64,000 bases of DNA, taken from contig JAWQUS010000020.1 of NCBI GenBank assembly GCA_036365455.1, positions 531,001 through 595,000 on the forward strand, given 5' to 3'. Shown in pieces: positions 10,384-21,471 of the stretch. The notes under the pieces are model-generated. The model was not told the DNA's origin, did not search any database, and saw only the letters and a list, made by a program, of their open reading frames with translations. Both the position numbers and the translations under genes were made by a program. Numbering within the stretch: position 1 is the first letter of the stretch; each line of letters opens with the position of its first letter. Source of the DNA: Macrosoma leucophasiata (lineage: Eukaryota; Arthropoda; Insecta; Lepidoptera; Hedylidae).

Positions 10384-11075
10384 TACAGGGTGTCCCAGAA
10401 CTCAACGTCAAGCCGAAACGGGGTGACAGGATTGATTGTAACCATCATGAGAAAAATCAGAAAAAAAAACTATCCCATGTAGTTTGAAAATTATGGGCAT
10501 TTAAGGAAAACTTAGAAATTTGGTCAAAATGTAACCATTTTTCGGTTATTGTGGTTAATTTTTATTATTTTTGTTCATTTAAACTTTGGAACCGTAACCA
10601 TAAATAACATCTTGAGAATCACGGTCTAAAATAATGACACAATTACCCCAAGTTTCCTAGAATTTAGACTATTTGTTAAACTATGAATTTAATTTTTAAA
10701 CTTTGTCGACTTTGAAACACCCTCCTTTAAAAAAAATGTACTAGAGTGCCTTGGCAAGTGCCATTAAAAGTTGGCGCGTTTAATCAGGATTGTAAAATGG
10801 TATAATACTTGTTAGTTTCATCCTAAAAAAAACGTTTTGATTTTCAAGATGTTATTTATGGTTACGGTTCCAAAGTTTAAATGAACAAAAATAATAAAAA
10901 TTAACCACAATAACCGAAAAATGGTTACATTTTGACCAAATTTCTAGGTTTTCCTTAAATGCCCATAATTTTCAAACTACATGGGATAGTTTTTTTTTCT
11001 GATTTTTCTCATGATGATTACAATCAATCCTGTCACCCCGTTTCGGCTTGACGTTGAGTTCTGAGACACCCTGTA
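10384..11075. mobile_element. Tc1/mariner-like MITE with long terminal inverted repeats
   Basis: Ends TACAGGGTGTC and GACACCCTGTA, flanked by TA on both sides (10382-10383, 11076-11077). The inverted repeats extend about 235 bp with very few differences. The roughly 220-bp centre holds no ORF. Confidence 0.85.
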
Positions 11076-11509
11076 TAGGCTAGAAAGTCTTAGTTTTACT
11101 GTCAACTAGTTGAGTATTGAGTAAGTTCTGAAAAGAAGGAATGCGCAACATCCGCCACCAGTTAAATATCTTAAAAATAGAAAATGACCCGAATTATACG
11201 GATATTTAAATAATGCCGAACCAAATGTGGTGACTGTAGTGACCCGATTTAAATGTGTAGCGCCCCTAAGGGTCCCCGCTCACGACGCGACGCATCACGA
11301 CCTCGGTTGTTCGCGCGGCCACAAAAAGCGGTATTGTATAGGAAAAAGTCATGTCCACGTAAATTGCCTTTTTGTGTATGTTGTACGGCTTTATTTACTT
11401 CCATAGTGGAAGCAAAAATAATTCAATAAAACTAAATCCGTAGATAAAGTTCGTTGATACAGCTTATAAGCTTATATTATTCTGTGCTATTACAACCGCT
11501 ACCTACCTT

Positions 11510-11728
11510 TACCGCTAAATGGTATTGTTCAGCACTATTGTGTTCCGTTTAGGTGGTAATGTACCGCCCTGTAATTTCCGGCACAGAGGCATAACACCTT
11601 AGACCTCAGGAGTGGTAGCGCATCTGCATTTTCACCTTGGTTTTTATGTGGTTGTCTATAGGTTGCAGTCATCACTTAACATCAAAGTGAACTGCATGCT
11701 TGTTTGCCACTACCATTACATAGAAAAA
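11510..11728 (+). mobile_element. Family A, 5'-truncated, subfamily 1
   Basis: Begins at TACCGCTAAATGGTATTG and runs to CCATTACATAGAAAAA. 5' truncation with an A-rich end suits LINE-driven insertion. Confidence 0.85.
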
Positions 11729-11867
11729 GAGTTTATCACTTTTTTATTTGTATTTATGTATGATGTATCTTCACGCTAAAATTGTTGTAAGGAAAAAAGT
11801 TGAGGGTCTAGTCAAAATGAAGCTACTCACGAAAAAGCTTAATGGTGAAAAAAGGTATAATCTGTGT

Positions 11868-11942
11868 TGTGAGATCGGATATGGAAATCGAACCCGCGAC
11901 CTCGAATCGAGCGATGGTCTCACACCGCTGAACTAATTTAAT
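11868..11942 (-). mobile_element. tRNA-like SINE fragment
   Basis: The minus strand reads AGTTCAGCGGT (A-box-like) and GGTCGCGGGTTCGATTTCC (B box). Stems are imperfect, so it is a pseudo-tRNA. Confidence 0.5.
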
Positions 11943-12207
11943 CATCGTTTATTTTTAAAGACACCATAAGGGCACAGCTGGTATCAGCGCGATATGCCGC
12001 CATGATAGTCCATTCCGGAAGTTGACCTCACCTCACACCTCACACGTCACACCTCCGCTCCGGTGAAACACTTTCGCTTTTTAGGGTTCCGTGTCTTAAT
12101 TTTTCATCATAACGTTTAGCACATATGGTCAGGCTCAGTAAATATAGTGCTTTTTTAGCTCCATGTGTTTTTGTTAAGGGTTACAGTTGTAGATGCTTAA
12201 TAACGTG

Positions 12208-12435
12208 AGCTAACTTCACGCTTGCAATACCCGAAAAGGTAGGTAGAGGTAAATGCATGCATTCGAGCATACATGCAAACCCACGATTCGCCGGTCACGT
12301 TTCTTATATAATAGGTGGAAAGACCATTACCATATCCGGAACATTAACAAACTCCAAGGATGACACTGAAACACTTCCATAAAATTATAAATCTCAAAAG
12401 CACTAACTAACAGATAAAACTGCGGACCTCAACAT
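12208..12435 (-). mobile_element. Family B SINE, degraded
   Basis: The tail is clear (AACTTCACGCTTGCAATACC, then AGGTAGAGGTAAATGCATGC). The body toward the tRNA head is weak. Confidence 0.65.
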
Positions 12436-12687
12436 AGCAGCGCAATGTGTTTTTAAGGTTTTCGCAAGCTCTACACTCATTGAAATAAACACTATGTTTA
12501 CGGATTTGACCACGATTGAACAGACCACGGAAGCTGAAGAGCGACCGAAATGTCGTATTGATTTTAAAAATCATTTTAGTTTATACGCGAGATACATGTA
12601 CGAATTGATTTAATTTCAATGTAACAGTAGTAGTCTGGTAGCACTAGACTATTAAAGCAGTTTCTTCAGTCTAAAGAAGCCTCTAGG

Positions 12688-12787
12688 ACCAGCAGCGTGT
12701 TGGCAACTCACCTGGTGTTGCAAATATCCATAGCCGACGGTAACCAGTTTCATCGAGTGGTTCGTTTGCTTGTCTTTCAATATGTAG
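12688..12787 (+). mobile_element. Jockey/CR1-type LINE, 3'-terminal fragment
   Basis: Aligns with 50078-50168: GTTGGCAACTCACCTGGTG, CATAGCCGACGGTAACCA and TTTGCTTGTCTTTCAATATG. Confidence 0.75.
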
Positions 12788-13039
12788 GTACATAAATCAC
12801 GGCATATAACTTAGCATGGGTGTTCTTGGCAGATAGAGGAACGTACTACAAACTACTACAAACTTACAAACACACGTCACTTCTGAACTTCGGCTATTGT
12901 ATCTACACTTTCGTTTTTTTATTATGTTAAGTTATGGCATAGAAAAGAGAATAATATTTTATAGTTATGCCTACTTTTCTGAATTAATGTAACAGCTTAT
13001 TGTCACGGTTTGAGAGAATTTATACCAACTTTTTATTCA

Positions 13040-13175
13040 TTTTTTATTTCATTAGAGTGGCAATAAACCTTACAGTTCACATTGAGAGTAAGTGAATAAT
13101 ATTGCAGACTTTTACGTATAGTGTCATTGTCGTGCAGAGTTATTTTCCTTCGGTGCCATAAAATTATGGAGCTGT
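13040..13175 (-). mobile_element. Family A, highly degraded
   Basis: Recognisable by AGAGTGGCAATAAAC, CAGTTCACATTGAGAGTAAG and TATGGAGCTGTA. An old copy. Confidence 0.45.
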
Positions 13176-13261
13176 AGGTATATTATGTAATCAGAACACC
13201 ATATTCAGAGATGTCAGAGACAGTCGTAATCGAAAGGGAATGAAAACTTCGAAGCTTGGAT

Positions 13262-13320
13262 GTCGAGCTAGTGGTAAAGCGGCTAAGCTAGTCCGAGGCC
13301 GTAGGTTCATCTCGCCAGAA
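13262..13320 (+). mobile_element. tRNA-like SINE head
   Basis: GAGCTAGTGGTAAAGCGGC looks like an A box and D arm, and GTAGGTTCATCTCGCC like a B box, at near-tRNA spacing. Confidence 0.4.
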
Positions 13321-13749
13321 GTAAAAATCTTCTCTCTCTTCTTTAAAATTCTTTATATATACATATCACTGCGAAAAATACAATATAAACCACATAAGTG
13401 TTGGACTCTAGCTTGATATGTGATTTTATAGATGGTCTATAACGTATGCACCCTGACGGCCATGGTGGTTTTGGTTGGTCCAGTGGGGTAGTGATAGATG
13501 TTAATTTGCCTTGATATTCTCTTATGCTAACAGTATAATCTTTATCAAGGCACATGTATCTCTTTAAGGTATTGTACAATTAGAAACCTACATATAAATG
13601 GTAGTCAACATTGCTAATTGACCGACAACGAAAGACGGCGACGCACGCATTTCTCGAACCCGTGCTAAATAACAACAGCACGTCTCATTGCCACTGTATC
13701 TGTCTATTTTTCACCTCACGTATGTCAGTAAATATACTCGTAGATAAAG

Positions 13750-13872
13750 GTAACTCCACGCTTGCAGTCCCTTGAGAGGTAGGCAGAGATATATGCATGC
13801 ATTTTACAGACGTTTGTTGGTTACGTTTTGTCTCCCTCATAGATGGCGAATCTATTGACATTTCCAAGCCAA
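13750..13872 (-). mobile_element. Family B SINE fragment
   Basis: AACTCCACGCTTGCAGTCCC, GAGGTAGGCAGAG and GATGGCGAATCTATTGACAT match the complement of the family B 3' half. Confidence 0.6.
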
Positions 13873-13898
13873 CTCTGAGGACGAGTCTTTTGTGTGAT

Positions 13899-14118
13899 GA
13901 AGATGACATCTACATAAAAACCAGAGGCCAAAATGCAGATGCGTTGCCACCCCTAAGACCTAAGTTGTCATGTCTCTGTGATAGTTATTACTGAGCCATA
14001 CATTACCAGCTAACCGGGACACGATAGTGCTGAACACTACCATTTGGCGGCAGTTAGAGGTAAGTCGATGGAGCCTACGCCCGCGAGCTCTGTCACTAGA
14101 GCTCTACAACAAGTAGAA
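13899..14118 (-). mobile_element. Family A, subfamily 2
   Basis: Carries the marker GTGATAGTTATTACTGAGCC and the head GAGCTCTGTCACTAGAGCTC; it lacks the poly(T) end. Confidence 0.8.
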
Positions 14119-14570
14119 GGTATGTTTGTATCGTTTAAAAATGGTCGAGGAGAGCAATTGCTGTCAATCGCGAATGTGAATATTCGCTACGCTTCTATTA
14201 TTTACCCTTAGTATAATTTGAATACCGCAGCATTTATCAGCCACTGCCATTGCAGTGAACAATTCAATATTAATAATGATTCTCCCCGACTGTTCGCTTC
14301 ATCCTTCATAACTAAAAACTAGACATAACAAAAGCGGAAAACACTCCCGTCTGCTACCTCCACGTTCAGAGCCGTGACATAATAGCTACAAACATCCAGT
14401 TGTACACACAGACGTACCTTCAACATTTACATGACAATTAGGGCCGGCCCGGCAGCCTTTGTCCAGTCGCGGCCCTAAAATATTTTATTTGAACCGCAAT
14501 AGCCGAGTTGTGCGTAACCGTCCTAAAAGAACTTTTTATGTCATGAATGCGTTTGATGGTCACTGGACAT

Positions 14571-14864
14571 TATAGAGCAACTCGGCCCACCGGTCGCGGC
14601 GGACCGGAGGGGAGTAGCCATGGCGTTTATTACCGATGCAAAACGTGGAAATACGTGTGACACACACTCACACCACAAAAATCGTCTATTACTACGAAAC
14701 TCACACTTTGACTGTAACAAAATACATAAACAATTTCACGCACACATTTAAATATCTGGGCGACAGGCATAGGACCATTTGGCCTTGTACGTTGATAGAG
14801 GGGAAAGCCTGCTATGGCTACTCCGCTCCGGTCTGCCGCGGCCGGTGGCCCGTGTTGCTCTATA
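14571..14864. mobile_element. hAT-like MITE (YATAGAG family), complete
   Basis: TATAGAGCAAC...GTTGCTCTATA with long GC-rich TIRs on both ends, both containing a GGAG/CTCC core. Perfect 8-bp duplication CTGGACAT at 14563-14570 and 14865-14872. 294 bp; its short open frame is not a gene. Confidence 0.85.
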
Positions 14865-14954
14865 CTGGACATGCATATAAACTAGAGCTACAGATTAGAC
14901 CACTCTCGATCAGATTTCAACTCAACCTTCGGACAGTGCTCGACCTATTTGGGC

Positions 14955-15108
14955 AAGGGGAGGACGCCGACCGCCTAACTCAAATGCTTTCGTTTAGCTA
15001 GCTTTCGATTTTGACAACATCTTATAAGTTTCGTACCGCCTAACTTTTTCCTGGAAGTGTTTTACTTAAGAGCAAAATGTTTTAATAGGCGGTACGAAAC
15101 GGACAAGA
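14955..15108. mobile_element. Half of a palindromic MITE
   Basis: Shares GCCGACCGCCTAACT, AAATGCTTTCGTTTAG and GGCGGTACGAAAC with the complete element at 26650-26845, but the second outer terminus is missing. Confidence 0.65.
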
Positions 15109-15116
15109 TAACTATT

Positions 15117-15180
15117 CTACTGGTGGTAGAGCTCCAGTGACTGAGCTCGCGGGCGTAGGCACCACCGCATTACCTAATCC
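15117..15180 (+). mobile_element. Family A head fragment
   Basis: ACTGGTGGTAGAGCTCCAGT to GCATTACCTAATCC only; the rest is absent. Confidence 0.75.
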
Positions 15181-15183
15181 AAT

Positions 15184-15234
15184 TACAAGCATTTTAGACC
15201 TCCGTCACTGGAGTGGAGCTCTAAAATGCTTGTA
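15184..15234. repeat. 15-bp inverted repeat hairpin
   Basis: TACAAGCATTTTAGA (15184-15198) is exactly inverted at 15220-15234. The 21-nt loop contains family A head sequence (TCCGTCACTGGAG). Confidence 0.7.
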
Positions 15235-15519
15235 TGCCACTTTTATAGCATAACGTTTTTGAAGCAAGTGTAGATGAGGCATTATTAAAATACAGTTGGG
15301 TACACATTCCTTTATGTACACCGACATAGGTGGGTGGTCGGCTAAGTGTCTTACAAAAGCAAGGCATGGAAATGACGAAATAAAAATTCTTATAAAATAT
15401 TTGTCAAACAGTGAATCATACTCTACATTTGTGGACTGAAATCTCTTGTTAGAAGGGAATACAAGTCCAATGTTATTTGGCATGACATGGTCACATGCGC
15501 TTAATGGCAAAATAGCAAT

Positions 15520-15580
15520 TAGATCATCATTATCACTTCAACCGAAAGACTTCCACTGCTGCGCAGACTTTTCCCAAAGA
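15520..15580 (-). mobile_element. RTE-type LINE tail fragment
   Basis: ATCATCATTATCACTTCAAC then CCGAAAGACTTCCACTGCTG. Confidence 0.5.
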
Positions 15581-15624
15581 CGAGCCAGTTAATCCAGCGG
15601 TATGCGACGTTCATTTGCTCGATG

Positions 15625-15790
15625 CCCGTTTCGGACAAATATTTATTTTGTATGGCCTACAGATATTTGTTTCGGATCTGGGTATTTGTGTGTAAACAAC
15701 GGACAACACAACACCCACAACACAGGTTTATACCTAGCGATACTTATACCTGTGAAAATAAAAATTAATAATAGCCTAATAGCCTAACCT
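15625..15790 (+). mobile_element. Family D SINE body fragment
   Basis: Shares GGACAAATATTTATTTTGTATGG-type and TTTCGGATCTGGGTATTTG segments with the tRNA-headed copy at 32779-32960; the head is missing. Confidence 0.5.
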
Positions 15791-16329
15791 ACCTGCCTAA
15801 GACGAACCGGCTCTAGGCCTCTACGAATGATTGGATATATTTTTATATAGCATATATCATTATATATTGGTCTATAATACTTCTAAAATCTTTGGATTTT
15901 ATGCGAACAATGTAGGGACGCAGAACAATGTATATTACACAACTGCTTAAGTGAGACCCCTGTGGGTCCGATCCTGGGTATAGAGCGTTGCCGGGAGACA
16001 CATAACATAAGACATATTCGTGTTGGGGTGCGCTCTGTGAATTTCTCCTCTGGTATACCTAAGAAAAGTCTTTGTTGATTCTCCAAAGACATGGTATGAT
16101 AAATGTCTGCCAATAACTTGCTCACTAATTCTCAATGAGAAATGTATTCTTGTTTGCCACTTTCTTATCATAAACAATTGTGAATGTACATTATATGTAA
16201 TAATGATAAAATTCACCTGTAACGAATACCTACTCAAGCAAAGACGAGAATGTTTATTTATAAATAGCTAACTAGCTTAAACTAGCTGACCTGGCGAACG
16301 TTATACGAATAGATATACGTTTTAAAGCT

Positions 16330-16480
16330 ATTGCCGCACAAAAAATTAAAACAAAAGAAATCAAGCGAGTCCCACCGCCCATCAACGGTGTGAGCATCAC
16401 GTTTGGATTAAATGTTCAGCGATCATTTTCATTTGTTGCGACATCTTCTAAGATATTTTAATTTGTTAAGGATTAATATG
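16330..16480 (+). repeat. Family K repeat, copy 1
   Basis: Resembles 18186-18380: CGGTGTGAGCATCACGTTTG, GACATCTTCTAAGATATT and TAAGGATTAATATGTACT. Unassigned two-copy repeat. Confidence 0.5.
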
Positions 16481-16633
16481 TACTGTATTGGTCTTAAAAG
16501 CTTGCAACTACCGCATAGTAGGTAATTTACCATTTTTTTGAAGATATAATGGGTATAGTAAGCTGTCCTTAAAAGAGAGATATATGCCATCGCGAAGTTT
16601 TGTGGATCTCATCATCGTCATATTTCAGCTAGA

Positions 16634-16745
16634 CGTCCATTGCTGGACATAGGCCTCCACAAAAAGATTGCCACAACGAACGGTCCTGGGCCGCCCTCAT
16701 CCAGCGATTGCCCGCGACCTTCACCAGGTCGTCAGTCCACCTCAT
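16634..16745 (-). mobile_element. RTE-type LINE ORF C-terminus with GATGAT tail
   Basis: The minus strand encodes MRWTDDLVKVAGNRWMRAAQ followed by DRSLW and the closing CPAMDV, the classic RTE C-terminal motif, then GACGATGATGAG. Only this 5'-truncated end is left. Confidence 0.75.
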
Positions 16746-16859
16746 GTTTGTGTATATGTTGTGTGTGTACAACGGCACCCACGACACAGGTTTATACCTA
16801 ATGTGGGCTGTGAGTGTAATCGTGTAAGCGTATAAGCGTAGGTATATTCTTATCAATTT

Positions 16860-17515
16860 AGTTACACAAAACTAACAAATTATATACACAAACCACAAGT
16901 TGAGAAAGGAATCAGCTTAATGTAGGTTAAGATGAAACTTTTCATTTAAATACATTTGAAGTCTCACACATAACTAGTAAGTAATTGTTTTTTAATGTTG
17001 ATTACATAAAATGACCTTTCACGGCATTCGAGAGGTGATGTTAAAAGCGACGCCACTCAACTACTAAATACAGACATTACCGACATGAAACTTGTAAGAT
17101 AAATCAAGTATTTATTTATAATTGGCATGTCTACAACTAGCCAATAAGCAGCCAACTGGTTGTTATAGAAATTGATAGTAAAGGAAACATAAGCACTAGT
17201 TACACTATTACCACTTCATTCGCTTAATCGCCGGTTAGTTTTCGTTCCTGTTAATGTTAGGCACCTATATCGTGACAATAATCATTCTAATACCTAAATA
17301 ACGCCTCCAAAAATGTTTGCACAGATGAAAAACAACATACCTACTTACCTACCTCATTTAATTATTTTGAATTTTGAATATGATTTAATTAATTTTAAAT
17401 CGCCCTTAATTTGAAAATTAAAGGGATATTGTGATAGTACCTTTTTTTAAAAAATTCAAAATTCGAAAATTTATTTCATTACTTGGAAATAATAGAATTT
17501 GCTCGTCAAATTACA
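16860..17515. other. Unassigned AT-rich sequence
   Basis: No gene. At 17380-17465 there is a loose inverted arrangement around TTAATTTTAAATCGCCC / AATTTGAAAATTAAAGGG. Confidence 0.35.
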
Positions 17516-17713
17516 CATATAATATTAAAGCGAATAACAACTGATACGTTGATTGATATGTCAAAGTAAACAAAAATAAAATAAGTAATGGTCCAAAAAT
17601 ACTAAATAATAAAAATAGGCATCAACAGAATGTTCCATACTTTCTTTTACAAACGGCAAGATAAGACAAAACAAAAAAATTAAAATATTTAAATTAAAGT
17701 ATTTTTTATATTT

Positions 17714-17815
17714 TCACTGGTGGTAGAGCTCGCTAGGCACCACCGTATTACCTGCAGTGATCACTTAACATCCATGTGAACTGCATGCTCGTGTTACACT
17801 TTCGTTACAAATAAA
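17714..17815 (+). mobile_element. Family A copy with large internal deletion
   Basis: The head CACTGGTGGTAGAGCTCG and CACCACCGTATTACCT join directly to the tail TGATCACTTAACATCC...ATAAAA; the middle ~180 bp is missing. Confidence 0.75.
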
Positions 17816-18185
17816 ATATATTACCGAAAATATAAATCACAGAATATTGTACTGGTGCTAAAGTTCCAGTAAAGTTACAGAGCCCGAAGGCGCACAGCTT
17901 GGATATTGACGTAGGACAAAGATCTTTCCTCAGAAAAGGTTTATATCCTTCAGTGATTGACCTAAAACTAGAATGTTACGCTTTCCTCTCAACAACTCGG
18001 CTCTGGACCGCTAAATATCTAAATGGCCGGTTATTTATAGAAATGCGAGACTTCTAGGAAGGTTGTATATTATAGTCATAAAGCTGCAACGACATTTACC
18101 TATGTTGTGGTTACTTTAATTTGATATATACCTACCAGTACCAGCTGAAACGGCAAACGTCGTTCTGCCGTACAATTAATCTTTA

Positions 18186-18380
18186 TGTCATTGCCAAAAA
18201 CATCAATCGACTCCCAAAGTCAATATCGGTGTGAGCAATGCGTTTGAATGGTTTTTCGACAACTTCTAAGATATTCATCTTAATAAGGAAAAATTGGTGT
18301 GATATATTACAATAATGTGCATGAAATTATTAAACTAACTAACTTAGGTATTTAATTTGATAAGGATTAATACTTACTAT
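18186..18380 (+). repeat. Family K repeat, copy 2
   Basis: See 16330-16480; shares ATCGGTGTGAGCAATGCGTT and AACTTCTAAGATATTC. Confidence 0.5.
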
Positions 18381-18394
18381 TTTAGTATAAATAA

Positions 18395-18710
18395 CTTTTT
18401 TTTATTTAAGGTAGCTGGCAAACAACATGCAGCTCACATTGATATTAGAATAGAATAGAATAGAAAAACTTAATTTGTAACAAGAAACATAAACACTAAA
18501 ACTAAGTACACAAAATCAAAGTTGTTACAAAAAAGTCCCCAATTCAGCATAAAGCCGATCTTACGAGCGGCGCTGGTCTTCCATGGGGGTCGATTTTGTG
18601 ACATATTAAGTGATGACTGCAGCTTATAGACATCTACACAAAAACCAGAAGTCAAAATACAGATGCGTTGCCTGAGACCTAAGTTGTTATATGTCTGTGA
18701 TAGTTATTTC
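18395..18710 (-). mobile_element. Family A copy split by a LINE tail
   Basis: Poly(T), GTAGCTGGCAAACAAC and CAGCTCACATTGATATTA lead into the insertion; the copy resumes at TAAGTGATGACTGCAGC and ends at a subfamily 2 centre (GTCTGTGATAGTTATT). Confidence 0.8.
18448..18602 (-). mobile_element. LINE 3' end with (TTCTA)n tail, nested in family A
   Basis: The minus strand ends in TTCTATTCTATTCTATTC. The flanks duplicate ATATTA (18442-18447 and 18603-18608), so its boundaries in family A are exact. Confidence 0.75.
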
Positions 18711-18871
18711 GGAAATACCTATTTTCAAAATCCTGCTTAAGAGAGATTATAGTAAAACCTAGTGGGACTATGAGTGTATGTATCTAAAGAAAGAGGTACT
18801 TTCTCTTTATTCGCGCTCTGAGCGACTATTATCCATGACGTTAAATTGTAGTTTTGTGTAATATCTATACA

Positions 18872-19110
18872 ACGTAACTTCACGCTTGTAATCCCCGAAG
18901 AGGTAGGCAGAGGTAAATGCATGCATTCAAGCATATTTGCAAACACCCATGATTCGCCCGTTACTTTTTGGACCATGTAACAGGTGGCGAGTGACATCAT
19001 TGGGCACATTACCAAACTTCCGGGTATATGGAAACTCCCAGAAAATTTCAAAGTCCCAATAAAACCAGTGATACAGGATTTTAAACCGTTATCTTTGATA
19101 TCCCCCACCC
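18872..19110 (-). mobile_element. Family B SINE lacking its tRNA head
   Basis: Runs from GTAACTTCACGCTTGTAATC to CAGTGATACAGGATTTTAAA. A further tail-like scrap (AAACACCCGGTTAGGTACG) follows at 19117-19150. Confidence 0.75.
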
Positions 19111-19154
19111 ACAATGTAAACACCCGGTTAGGTACGTTTTTGGCCCATGTATTA

Positions 19155-19456
19155 TCTATCTATAAAGTAATAAATAAAGTTGAAGTGTCTGTTTGTAATA
19201 TAAAAATAACCGCTTTTTACCAAATGCATATGTATATATACAGGTACATATACTAAAAAAATTTTTTTTACAAATTTGTCTGTTTGTCTGTCTGTCTGTT
19301 TGTTCCCGGTAATCTCGGGAACGGTTGGACCTAACCTAGCTTATGTAATAAGAAGTAACTTAGGCTACTTTTATACTACCTGCGCCCACGACTTCGTCCG
19401 GATAGATACTGAACAATCATAAATTCTCACGCGGACGAAGTCGTGGGCACAGCTAG
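19155..19456 (+). mobile_element. Lep1-type Helitron-like element, long variant
   Basis: Starts TCTATCTATAAAGTAATAAA and ends GGGCACAGCTAG followed by T. Contains GTCTGTTTGTCTGTCTG and a 17-bp perfect inverted repeat at 19384-19400 / 19432-19448 built from its terminal motif. Confidence 0.7.
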
Positions 19457-19848
19457 TATTAAATAACATAGTCTCTGTATACAAAAGACTTACAATAAAA
19501 TCTTCTTTTCAGCAACACATGGTTTATTTCTTTCAGTAAGTAAAACAGTGTTATAATGTTTACAAAGACGTCCGCACCAATGAGCGCAGAATGTAGTTGC
19601 AGCGTGTGACCGTTGCACAAACAACTGCATTGTTGTTATCGCGACCAGTCCCCTAATGGCGCTCCGCCGCCGACTCCGCCCGGACAACTGTTCTATTGCT
19701 TTTCACATACTTTTACACAAATCATCTGACATTTGTACTTAATATTTCTAAGTGCTGCACTTATCTCAGTATTTGCAGAAGATCTTTATCTTTGTTTTAA
19801 AATATGCGGGTTTTATAATGGCATCTTACTCAAAAAATAATATGCTAA

Positions 19849-19905
19849 TGCTGAATACTACCATTTAGTGGTAGACATGTTAGGTAATGCGGAAGTTTAG
19901 GTAAG
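19849..19905 (-). mobile_element. Family A small fragment
   Basis: TGCTGAATACTACCATTTAG and GTTAGGTAATGCGG only. Confidence 0.6.
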
Positions 19906-19925
19906 CTATCTTGATCTGTCACTAA

Positions 19926-20067
19926 GCCTGGGTTGCACCACGACTTTTGCTAAAGTTAAAGTTATTGTAACATCCTGCACTAACTTTAACAGATTTCTTT
20001 AAGTTAGAAAAGATGTGAAATGTTACAATAACTTTAATTTCAACAAAAGTAGTGGTGCAACCCGAGC
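19926..20067. mobile_element. PIF/Harbinger-like MITE (GGGTTGCACCA)
   Basis: GCCTGGGTTGCACCACGACT is mirrored by TAGTGGTGCAACCCGAGC, flanked by TAA at 19923-19925 and 20068-20070. Inverted repeats continue inward (AAAGTTATTGTAACAT / ATGTTACAATAACTTT). 142 bp. Confidence 0.85.
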
Positions 20068-20099
20068 TAAGTTAACCATCATTAATTTGTCTTATAATA

Positions 20100-20260
20100 A
20101 TAATAATCAGAATCAGAATCAGAAACTCATTTATTCATTTAGGGTGACAGGCAGGCACCTCTTATGACACGTCAAAAACAAACAAAATAAATTAAAGCGA
20201 ATAACAATTGATATACATGTCAAACAAGATAAAAAATATATGTAAAGTCAAGAATATCAC
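20100..20260 (-). mobile_element. LINE-G 3' end with (TTCTGA)n tail
   Basis: The plus strand begins AATCAGAATCAGAATCAGAA, then ATTTAGGGTGACAGGCAGGC and ATGACACGTCAAAAAC. The same end recurs in plus orientation at 56898-57112. Confidence 0.7.
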
Positions 20261-20369
20261 TAAGATAAAACTAAATGTAATAAACTAATGTAAAAGTATA
20301 TCAGTAATAATGAGGTAGGCATTTGCAGAAATTTAGATAATAGGCTGTTGTCTAAATTTCTGCAAGAGC

Positions 20370-20876
20370 CATACACTCGGGGGTGGAAGTGTGTAAAGGC
20401 ATAATAGCGGGGAAGCCCGCTCCGAGCTCGAGATTACTCGCTCGTGACGGTGAAACCGGGGCCACACCTCTTGACACCCCCAGCCTCTCTCAACAGTGTT
20501 GCCCCCTGTCGACCATCGGGTTGGCTGTTTGGGGAGCCCACCAAGGAGAGGCGAGTCACCACCTGCCTAAAGTAGGATTCGATAATGTGCGATGTTGAAT
20601 ATAGGCAGGTGCCGGATCTTACTCCATAGGCCCAGCCAGCTAGTCCCTCTAGTTCAAAGTTTGGCAAGTCATTTTTCATTACAATAGTCCCATGTATTCT
20701 GCGGGGTCTGTCTGTGTCTGTATTAACTATTGATGCAGTCAGAGAAAGGTCCCGCCGAATATAACCCATTACAAAGTAGATCAAAATTCTCGAAAGGGCC
20801 TCTACGTGTTGGATCCCCCAAGTCCCCGCGCAAGCCTGACAAAGATTCGGGGTTCAAAATGGACCCCGTGCTGATG
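20370..20876 (-). repeat. Unassigned GC-richer repeat-like block with a 116-codon frame
   Basis: A minus open frame at 20434-20784 covers most of it (…HGTIVMKNDLPNFELEGLAG…). No domain is recognised, and the block abuts family E directly, so it is probably the upstream part of the same mobile element. Confidence 0.35.
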
Positions 20877-21225
20877 ACAGACATAATAATGGCAACCCTT
20901 GATACGTCCCACTGCAGAGCACGAGTCTCTCCCCTTGTTGCGAGGAGGCCTGGAGCTTACTCCACCACGCTGCTCCAATGCGGGTTGGTGGAGATAAGGG
21001 TTAGTGGCCAACACGCGGTCGAATGTTCTCAAACCGCTTATAAGGCCTCCGACAAGATTTTAACGACTGCTATCTATGCGCTCCGAAGTACGGAAAAGCG
21101 CATTTTAATTTGCCACTAGCAGTCATCCATCACACACCCGACCGCGCCCGTATCGCTTAACCGAGTAGATCGCTTCCGATCTACACATTCTACACCAGCC
21201 ACGGGGCCATGCGCGCTTCATCTTG
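20877..21225. repeat. Family E repeat, copy 1
   Basis: About 340 bp closely shared with 45676-46030: GATACGTCCCACTGC, GAGGAGGCCTGGAGCTTACT, GCGCATTTTAATTTGCCACT and CGAGTAGATCGCTTCCGATC. Probably the 3' untranslated part of a LINE. Confidence 0.7.
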
Positions 21226-21471
21226 TCTTGAAAAGGTTTTTAAAATTACTAAGGGAAGTAAGAATGCGCAATGACAGCTGAAAATGCGATAGTAGCGTCA
21301 TTTCCAATACTTGCTATCTCAGAGAATATAAAACAATACATTAATAAGATTTAATCTATTCCAAAACCCCGTGTATCGAACTCGTAACCCCAGTCACAAT
21401 TATTATACTATGCCCCCCCCCCCAGTGTAGCAGAGGCCTCTACTATGCTGCCGAGGCAGAATCTTAGAAGT

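Noticed and set aside
20434..20784. 116-codon minus frame as a gene
   Set aside because: No domain, GC-rich context on both strands, and direct continuity with repeat family E point to a mobile element.
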